DNA of 5,827 bases. Source: VGEM01 sp033764265 (GTDB lineage Bacteria; Pseudomonadota; Alphaproteobacteria; Rhodospirillales; Rhodospirillaceae). The stretch covers positions 1 to 5,827 of the forward strand of contig JANRJB010000331.1 in the NCBI GenBank assembly GCA_033764265.1, read 5' to 3'. A program made the translations under genes and the position numbers. Within the stretch, counting starts at the first letter, position 1. Every line of letters begins with the position of its first letter. This document shows, piece by piece, positions 1 to 4,763 of the stretch. The notes below the pieces were generated by a model. That model saw only the letters and a program-made list of their open reading frames with translations. It was not told the DNA's origin and ran no database searches.

Positions 1-10
1 CGGGCGCGGA

Positions 11-39
11 TTGAATCGGTCGGTGCGCCAGCATACCTT
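11..39 (+). promoter_or_regulatory. Tentative promoter of the aminopeptidase gene
   Basis: TTGAAT at 11-16 resembles a -35 box. At 17-base spacing, TACCTT at 34-39 is a weak -10 match. If correct, transcription would start at or very near the ATG at 46 and the message would be nearly leaderless, which would fit the poorly placed GAGG at 40-43. The -10 is poor and only 45 bases of upstream sequence are visible, so the real promoter may lie outside the window. Confidence 0.25.
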
Positions 40-45
40 GAGGCC

Positions 46-1857
46 ATGAACGACGCCCCCGCCAATCTCAAATTCGCCGCCCAGTCCGAGCGCCTGGCGG
101 GCCTGCGCGCGGCCATGGCGGCCGCGGGCGTGGACGGCTACATCGTTCCGCACGCCGACGAACACCAGAACGAGTATCTCGCGCCCTACGCCGAGCGGCT
201 GGCGTGGCTGACGGGGTTCACCGGCTCGGCCGGTCTGGCGGTGATCTTGAAGGACCGCGCGGCGATCTTCATCGACGGACGCTACACGCTCCAGGTTCGC
301 GCCCAGACCGACGGTACGCTGTACGATTATCGGCATCTGGTGGACGAACCGGCGCCGGCGTGGTTGGCCGAGCACGCCAAGGGCGCAAAGGTGGGCTACG
401 ACCCGCGCCTCATCACGCCGGCGCAACTCGCCCGCTTCGAGGACGCCGGCCGCAAGACGGGGGTGACGTTTGTGGCGCTGGCCGACAACCTGGTCGATCG
501 CGTCTGGCGCGACCGTCCGGCCCGCCCGACCGCCCCGGCTCACGTCTATCCTGAAAAGTTCGCCGGCCGCTCCGGCGCCGAAAAGCGCAAGCTGGTCGCC
601 GCCTGGCTGGTCAAGGAAGGTCACGGCGGGTTCGTGTTCTCGGCCACGGACTCGGTGGCGTGGCTGTTCAACATCCGCGGCGCCGACGTTGAGTTCTCGC
701 CCCTGGTGCTGGCCTACGCGCTGGTCGCCGCCGACGGCCGCGCGACGTTGTTCGCCGATCCGGTCAAGCTGTCGCCCGAGGTGATCGCCCACCTGGGCCC
801 CGACGTGACGACCGCGCCCTACGAAGGCCTCAGCGCGGCCTTAGCGGCGCTCAAGGGCAAGGCGGCGAGCATCGCCTACGATCGCGACACGGGTTCGCGC
901 TGGCTGGCCGACGCCATCGCCGCGGCCGGGTTCGAGGCCAAGTCCGCGCCCGACCCCATCACGCCGATCAAGGCCGCCAAGACCGCGGCCGAGCTGGCCG
1001 GCGTGCGCGACGCCCACGTGCGCGACGGCGCGGCCTTGACCCGGTTCCTGGCGTGGTTCGCGCGCGAAGGTCAGACGGGGACGCTGAACGAAATTTCCGC
1101 CGCCGCCCGGCTGGAAGAGTTTCGCCGCACCGACAATCTCTATCGCGGCGGCAGCTTCGCCACCATCTGCGGCGCCGGCGGCAACGGCGCGATCGTGCAC
1201 TACCGCGCCCATCCGGCCACCGCCGCGCGCATCGCACCCGACATGCTGGTGCTGATCGATTCCGGCGGCCAGTACCTCGACGGAACCACCGACGTGACGC
1301 GCACGGTCGCGGTCGGCGTCCCGACCGCCGAGCAGAAGCGCCGCTTCACGCTGGTGCTGAAGGGCCACATCGCGCTCGGCAGCGCGCGCTTCGTCAAGGG
1401 CACCACCGGCAGCCAGCTCGATGCGCTGGCCCGCCACGCCCTGTGGCAGGAGGGCCTGGACTACGACCACGGCACCGGCCATGGCGTCGGCACTTATCTC
1501 GGCGTGCACGAAGGCCCGCAGCGCATCAGCAAGATCGGCAACACGGTGGCGCTGGAGCCGGGCATGGTGATCTCGAACGAGCCCGGCTACTACAAGACCG
1601 GCGAATACGGCATCCGCATCGAGAACCTGGTGGCCGTGCGCGCGGCGGCCGTACAGCCGGGCGCCGAAAAAACGCTGTACGAATTCGAAACCCTGACGCT
1701 TGCGCCGATCGATCTCGCCCTGGTCGACGTGCCGCTGCTGACCGCCCCCGAAAAGACGTGGTTGAACGCCTACCACGCCCGCGTGCGCGACACGCTAAGC
1801 CCGCTCGTGGACGCCGACACGCGCGCCTGGCTCGCCGGCGCCACGGCGGCGATCTGA
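46..1857 (+). CDS. pepP: Xaa-Pro aminopeptidase (aminopeptidase P, peptidase family M24B, long form)
   Basis: Predicted cytoplasmic metallopeptidase that removes an N-terminal residue preceding proline; it acts in peptide turnover. The 603-residue length fits the long three-domain form (two creatinase-like N-terminal domains, about 1-310, then a pita-bread catalytic domain and a short C-terminal extension), not the roughly 440-residue E. coli form. The dinuclear metal ligands are all visible: D405 in LIDSGGQY, D416 in DGTTDVTRT, H479 in HGTGHGVG, E512 in NEPGYY and E526 in GIRIEN. H385 in VHYRAHP matches the conserved proton-shuttle histidine of this family. No signal peptide or membrane segment is seen. 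The ATG at 46 is chosen because the protein begins just ahead of the conserved N-terminal domain; a GAGG lies only 2 bases upstream, which is unusually close. One rare TTA leucine codon occurs at residue 266. The gene is convergent with the methyltransferase. The family call is very secure; the symbol pepP is used in the broad sense. Confidence 0.96.
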   Translation: MNDAPANLKFAAQSERLAGLRAAMAAAGVDGYIVPHADEHQNEYLAPYAERLAWLTGFTGSAGLAVILKDRAAIFIDGRYTLQVRAQTDGTLYDYRHLVDEPAPAWLAEHAKGAKVGYDPRLITPAQLARFEDAGRKTGVTFVALADNLVDRVWRDRPARPTAPAHVYPEKFAGRSGAEKRKLVAAWLVKEGHGGFVFSATDSVAWLFNIRGADVEFSPLVLAYALVAADGRATLFADPVKLSPEVIAHLGPDVTTAPYEGLSAALAALKGKAASIAYDRDTGSRWLADAIAAAGFEAKSAPDPITPIKAAKTAAELAGVRDAHVRDGAALTRFLAWFAREGQTGTLNEISAAARLEEFRRTDNLYRGGSFATICGAGGNGAIVHYRAHPATAARIAPDMLVLIDSGGQYLDGTTDVTRTVAVGVPTAEQKRRFTLVLKGHIALGSARFVKGTTGSQLDALARHALWQEGLDYDHGTGHGVGTYLGVHEGPQRISKIGNTVALEPGMVISNEPGYYKTGEYGIRIENLVAVRAAAVQPGAEKTLYEFETLTLAPIDLALVDVPLLTAPEKTWLNAYHARVRDTLSPLVDADTRAWLAGATAAI

Positions 1858-1861
1858 ACGC

Positions 1862-2839
1862 TCATACCTTCTGCAGCCACAGGCTTGCGCCAGGATTGCG
1901 CATGAAGAGCGGCATCGCCTGGGACATGGCATCGGCGTGCCGGCGGCCCAGGTAATCGTTGAACAGCAGGATCCGATAGTTGGGATTATCGGTCAGGAGC
2001 GCGCGCAGCGCGTAAGCCTCGTTCCAGGATCGGTTCTCGGCGAACAGCCACGCCTCGGGATACTCGAACGGATAAAAGATGTCGTGAAACTGCACGATCA
2101 CGCCGGGCTTCAGCCGGGGCAGCACGGTGAACAGGTGAAAATTGACGTCGCTGCCGGTCTTGCTGACATGGGTTGAGTCGACGAACAGGATGTCGCCGCC
2201 GTTCAGCGCGTCGACCAGACCCAGGTCGATGTCCTGCGCCGCGCTCTTGATCACGCGATGCCGGGTCGGATCGATCCGGCCGTGCAGCGTGCGGAAGCGC
2301 TCGGGGTAAGGGTCGATGAAGGTGCAGTCGAGCGTACCGCCCAGGCAGCGCTCATCGACATCCAGCGCCAGGCACGACGAATACCCGGTGCCGAACTCCA
2401 CCAGCCGGCGCGGCCGCACCTCCATCAGCAGGCAGCCATAGATCGCCGCGTCACCGGGGCCGAAGGTCGGATTGTCGCTGCGGTATCGCAGGCCGGCCGC
2501 ATCGCCCGCGACGATCGGCAGCGCCGGGTAGTGCGCGGCCAGTCGGCGCACCAAATTCAGCTGCCCCTCGGTGTTCAGGTCGATCCCGGTCGGCGCAACG
2601 GTCCGGTCGAACACCCGCGCGCGCCGCGAGGAAAGCTCGACCGGATCGACCAGTGGGGAATAGAAATGGCCGGGCGGCACCCAGGTGGCGAGGCCGGAGC
2701 GGGCCGCTAACGCGCGCGTCAGGCGGCGCATCGACCGCCGCAGCGCCTGCGCGGGCGCGCGGCGCAACAGGATGTTGAGGCGTCGGGCGATCCGCTTCAA
2801 TCGGCGTGGAGACAGGAGCGGGCCTGGGCGGACGTTCAT
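1862..2839 (-). CDS. Class I SAM-dependent methyltransferase (Methyltransf_24-like), substrate unknown
   Basis: A 325-residue protein with a Rossmann-type SAM-binding core. Motif I is VEFGTGYSS at residues 147-155. The acidic second strand region is IDPYPER at 175-181. ILFVDSTHVSKTGSD at 217-231 and FHDIFYPFEYP at 251-261 resemble the D/H-containing active-site strands of Methyltransf_24-type enzymes, often found near glycan or secondary-metabolite genes. The pre-core region has a conserved-looking VPPGHFYSPL at 54-63. Residues 1-50 carry 14 arginines and one lysine and look like basic amphipathic helices; there is no signal peptide. The ATG at 2837-2839 lacks a clear Shine-Dalgarno site but lies 12 bases after the response regulator stop, so translational coupling is likely. 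A later Met at residue 37 also lacks a ribosome site. The methyl acceptor (small molecule, sugar or protein) cannot be told from sequence. Confidence 0.88.
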   Translation of the reverse strand: MNVRPGPLLSPRRLKRIARRLNILLRRAPAQALRRSMRRLTRALAARSGLATWVPPGHFYSPLVDPVELSSRRARVFDRTVAPTGIDLNTEGQLNLVRRLAAHYPALPIVAGDAAGLRYRSDNPTFGPGDAAIYGCLLMEVRPRRLVEFGTGYSSCLALDVDERCLGGTLDCTFIDPYPERFRTLHGRIDPTRHRVIKSAAQDIDLGLVDALNGGDILFVDSTHVSKTGSDVNFHLFTVLPRLKPGVIVQFHDIFYPFEYPEAWLFAENRSWNEAYALRALLTDNPNYRILLFNDYLGRRHADAMSQAMPLFMRNPGASLWLQKV

Positions 2840-2851
2840 CGCCGGCAGCCG

Positions 2852-3322
2852 TCAGGCCGCCGACACGCTTTCGGGCACCGGCGTGCGGGTGTACTTGGCG
2901 AAGTCGAGCGGAAAGGCCTTGGCACGCGCCTTGGCGATGCCGGACTTCAGCCCATCGGGGGTGATCGGCTTTGTCAGATAAAAACTCACGTCCAGCTGCG
3001 CGGCGGTCCTCACCGCCAGCGGATGGGCGATGGCCGACAGGATGATGAAGCAGGCGTCGGGCCGCACCAGCTTGAAGCGGCCCAGCCGCACCGCCTTCAA
3101 CAGTTGCAGGCCGTTGCCGTTGGGCATTTTGAGATCGCAGATGATACAGTCGATGCGCGCATTGAGCGCGGCCAGTGCGTTGTACGCGTTCACGCCGCTG
3201 TCCGCGCGCATGATTTTCTTCACGCCCAGTCCGCGCAACATCGCCTCGAGCGTGTCGAGGAACAACAGGTCATCGTCGACCGCAAGGGCCGTGAATTCGC
3301 CCACGATCACTTGATCGGACAT
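2852..3322 (-). CDS. Single-domain response regulator (CheY-like receiver)
   Basis: A 156-residue cytoplasmic phospho-receiver with no DNA-binding or enzymatic output domain. The REC signature is complete: acidic cluster D16-D17-D18, phosphoacceptor D63 in ICDLKMP, the hydroxyl residue S96 in FIILSA, the switch aromatic Y115 and the invariant K118-P119 in YLTKP. After the last receiver helix (about 122-135) there is only a tail of about 20 residues without recognisable structure. It should therefore act by protein-protein contact or as a phosphorelay intermediate. No histidine kinase or phosphotransferase gene is in the window. The methyltransferase gene follows after 12 bases on the same strand, suggesting co-transcription. 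The start at 3322 puts the first beta strand (FTALAVDDD) at residue 10, as expected; the leader before it is GGGG-rich rather than a textbook ribosome site. Confidence 0.93.
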   Translation of the reverse strand: MSDQVIVGEFTALAVDDDLLFLDTLEAMLRGLGVKKIMRADSGVNAYNALAALNARIDCIICDLKMPNGNGLQLLKAVRLGRFKLVRPDACFIILSAIAHPLAVRTAAQLDVSFYLTKPITPDGLKSGIAKARAKAFPLDFAKYTRTPVPESVSAA

Positions 3323-3388
3323 CGCCCCGCCCCGGAATATCGCCCCTGCGGCCGCTTTTACTGGGGCAGGCCCGGGGTTGTGAAGGGA

Positions 3389-3394
3389 ATTATA
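3389..3394 (-). promoter_or_regulatory. Probable -10 box of the response regulator/methyltransferase operon
   Basis: On the minus strand this reads TATAAT, a perfect sigma-70-type -10 hexamer in otherwise very GC-rich DNA, within the gap upstream of the response regulator. The start of transcription would be near 3382, giving a leader of about 60 bases. Nothing close to TTGACA is found 16-18 bases upstream, where the sequence reads around TCGCTA; an inverted repeat covers that position instead. Confidence 0.5.
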
Positions 3395-3405
3395 AGGCGC
3401 ACGCA

Positions 3406-3425
3406 GTTCGGTAGCGATGCCGAAC
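3406..3425. promoter_or_regulatory. Inverted repeat GTTCGG-N8-CCGAAC, candidate regulator site
   Basis: Two perfect 6-base arms, GTTCGG at 3406-3411 and CCGAAC at 3420-3425, are separated by 8 bases. The symmetry centre lies about 21-22 bases upstream of the TATAAT of the minus-strand operon, so the repeat covers the place of the missing -35 box. This layout would suit a dimeric regulator acting on the response regulator promoter. Six-base arms can arise by chance. Confidence 0.35.
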
Positions 3426-3456
3426 CATTTGGAACCGCAACCGGAAATGCAACTTT

Positions 3457-3480
3457 GCGGCGCAGCGCCTGCGCCACGCA
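3457..3480 (-). terminator. GC-rich hairpin just after the DUF1838 gene, possible terminator
   Basis: Seven perfect base pairs, GGCGCAG at 3459-3465 with CTGCGCC at 3469-3475, close a 3-base loop; a few further pairs form beyond a small bulge. The hairpin begins about 10 bases after the DUF1838 stop. On the minus strand it is followed by AAAGTTGCATTT rather than a clean T run, so it is either a weak intrinsic terminator or an mRNA 3'-end stabiliser. Confidence 0.35.
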
Positions 3481-3484
3481 GCTT

Positions 3485-4582
3485 TCACGGCTTGTAGAGT
3501 CGCGCTCCCAACCCGGTCGGCGGAACAACCGCGGGATCAAGCTGAGTCTTGGTCCACGGATGGGCCTTGTTTTCGGGCGGCACGTCCTGGGCGAAGGCCA
3601 TCCAGGTGTCCAGGCGCGGGTTGCGGCGCACCGGCCACTCCGGCGGCAGTTCCAGATAGCGGGGCGCGTTCTTCTCGATGTAGGCCAGCACCTTCGGCGG
3701 CACCTCGGCGGTGCCCGCGTAACCCTTGTGGCTGAACATGCGGCCGAAGACCACCGCGTCCTTGAACCGTTCGCCGCCCATCTTCATGAACGGCCACGGC
3801 TGCGACAGCCGCGAGAATCCTGCGGTGAAGCGTACCGTCGGCAGGCTGCGGTCTTCCAGGTCGCGCTTTGAAATGTCGAAGGTGAAGTGCTCCGAGGGCG
3901 AGATGCGCGGCCCGGTCGAATAGCTGGGCCAGCCCTCGGGCGCGACCGGGTTGGTGTATTCGTGGGTGTAGTCCCACGACAGCATCAGATGGTCGCCGGC
4001 GAAGTGCTGAAACGGCAAGATCAGGGGCACGTTGCCCTCGGCGTCGGGGAACACCGTGCCCTCGTTCATCAGCGTCGGCGGATCGCTGTCCTTGCCCAGC
4101 GCGAACCGCGGCATGTAGGGCACGGTCAGCTTGCCGGCCGTCAGGTCGTTGTAGAAGTGGTAGACCTCCACCGTTTCTTCGGTGAACGGATTGGTCCAAG
4201 TCTCCAGAATGTCGCCGGTGCGCAGGTCGGTGAAGTAGCCGGTCTCGCGCGACTTGATGTACATCGCGCCCTCGGCCGGCTCGAAGCGGGCTTGCAGAAT
4301 CCCGGTGCCGGTGTAGCCGAAGATCGGCACCATGCGCCTGGCGCCGATGCGCATGTACATCAGGCCATGAAAGCCGCCGATCACCGGCGCATCGTAGCCG
4401 GCCCAGATCTTGCCGAAGGCGTACAGGTTGTCGAGAGGATCGGCGTAATTGATCGAACCGGTGCGTGCGGGCGTCGCGGCCCGCGCGGGGCCCGCTCCGG
4501 CAATGGCCGCGCCCGCGCCGACCAAGGCTGCCAACGCCGAACGCCGGCCCAACGCGAGATCGTTCAACAGCAGCGATTGCAT
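3485..4582 (-). CDS. Tat-exported DUF1838 family protein, function unknown
   Basis: A 365-residue protein that I assign to the DUF1838 family by its overall pattern: an early DPLDNLYAFGKIW segment at 48-60, WTNPFTEETVEVYHF at 129-143, FQHFAGDHLMLSWDYTHEY at 191-209 and a Trp/Pro-rich C-terminal half. The biochemical role of this family is not established. The N terminus is a twin-arginine signal: GRRSAL at 12-17, an Ala/Leu/Gly-rich hydrophobic stretch to about 31, and a likely cleavage site after PARA at residue 35. The mature protein would thus be periplasmic and folded before export, which suggests a bound cofactor or obligate folding, though no cofactor motif is seen. The start at 4582 is supported by GGGGGAG at 4591-4597, 8 bases upstream. 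It is transcribed divergently from a Tat-exported SDR gene 181 bases away. A hairpin follows the stop. The Tat signal is clear; the family call is by recognition. Confidence 0.88.
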   Translation of the reverse strand: MQSLLLNDLALGRRSALAALVGAGAAIAGAGPARAATPARTGSINYADPLDNLYAFGKIWAGYDAPVIGGFHGLMYMRIGARRMVPIFGYTGTGILQARFEPAEGAMYIKSRETGYFTDLRTGDILETWTNPFTEETVEVYHFYNDLTAGKLTVPYMPRFALGKDSDPPTLMNEGTVFPDAEGNVPLILPFQHFAGDHLMLSWDYTHEYTNPVAPEGWPSYSTGPRISPSEHFTFDISKRDLEDRSLPTVRFTAGFSRLSQPWPFMKMGGERFKDAVVFGRMFSHKGYAGTAEVPPKVLAYIEKNAPRYLELPPEWPVRRNPRLDTWMAFAQDVPPENKAHPWTKTQLDPAVVPPTGLGARLYKP

Positions 4583-4590
4583 GGCGTCGT

Positions 4591-4597
4591 CTCCCCC
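4591..4597 (-). promoter_or_regulatory. Ribosome binding site of the DUF1838 gene
   Basis: The minus strand reads GGGGGAG here, 8 bases before the ATG at 4582. This fixes the start codon and therefore the intact twin-arginine signal. The site touches the edge of the palindrome at 4597-4618. Confidence 0.7.
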
Positions 4598-4618
4598 GAG
4601 GCTGTCTCGACAGCTTCG
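4597..4618. promoter_or_regulatory. 22-bp imperfect palindrome, candidate operator in the divergent control region
   Basis: Ten-base arms around a 2-base centre: CGAGGCTGTC, TC, GACAGCTTCG. There is one mismatch (G4600 with T4615), and the inner 6-base arms GCTGTC/GACAGC are perfect. It lies next to the DUF1838 ribosome site and about 100 bases upstream of the SDR promoter candidate. Its size and symmetry resemble sites bound by TetR- or GntR-type dimers, but no regulator gene is in the window. It could instead fold as a hairpin in the DUF1838 leader. Confidence 0.45.
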
Positions 4619-4699
4619 ATGCGCGCGCGGGCGAGGGAAAGGCCGTCCGGATCATCGCCCGACAGTTGGTCAAGCATCGATCCCGGCGCGCGACGGTCA

Positions 4700-4730
4700 T
4701 TGATCCGACTCCGGCTTCTGGGCCTATAAA
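4700..4730 (+). promoter_or_regulatory. Probable promoter of the SDR gene
   Basis: TATAAA at 4725-4730 is a strong -10 match and the most AT-rich spot in the gap. TTGATC at 4700-4705 is a fair -35, but the 19-base spacer is longer than the usual 16-18. Transcription would begin near 4737, giving a leader of about 27 bases that includes the ribosome site. No equally good promoter is seen on the opposite strand for the DUF1838 gene; a TTGACC at 4668-4673 (minus strand) has no good -10 partner. Confidence 0.45.
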
Positions 4731-4752
4731 CATCGCTGTTCCGCGCCAACCC

Positions 4753-4757
4753 GGAGG
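4753..4757 (+). promoter_or_regulatory. Ribosome binding site of the SDR gene
   Basis: GGAGG ends 6 bases before the ATG at 4764. This decides the start in favour of 4764 (or the adjacent ATG at 4767) and places the twin-arginine motif within the first 20 residues. Confidence 0.8.
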
Positions 4758-4763
4758 TCCGCC

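Noticed and set aside
841..1776. A 311-codon minus-strand open frame inside the aminopeptidase gene
   Set aside because: It is antisense to well-conserved catalytic motifs and has low-complexity Gly/Ala/Arg/Val composition. The + strand gene fully explains the region.
1053..1955. A 300-codon + strand frame overlapping the end of the aminopeptidase gene and running past its stop
   Set aside because: It is the +1 shadow of the real gene, extremely rich in Arg, Pro and His, with no motif and no ribosome site. It might suggest a frameshift, but the peptidase frame is intact to its expected C terminus.
3023..3871. A + strand open frame across the response regulator, the gap and the DUF1838 3' end
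   Set aside because: It is antisense to the REC motifs and passes through the promoter and hairpin region. Its composition is that of a reverse-strand shadow.
4668..4673. TTGACC on the minus strand as a -35 box for the DUF1838 gene
   Set aside because: No acceptable -10 hexamer lies 16-18 bases downstream, and a shorter-spaced -10 is also a poor match, so no promoter is called.
3887..4729. A + strand open frame antisense to the DUF1838 gene and entering the divergent gap
   Set aside because: It has no recognisable domain, and its Val/Arg/Gln/His-rich product is typical of the complementary strand of a GC-rich gene.
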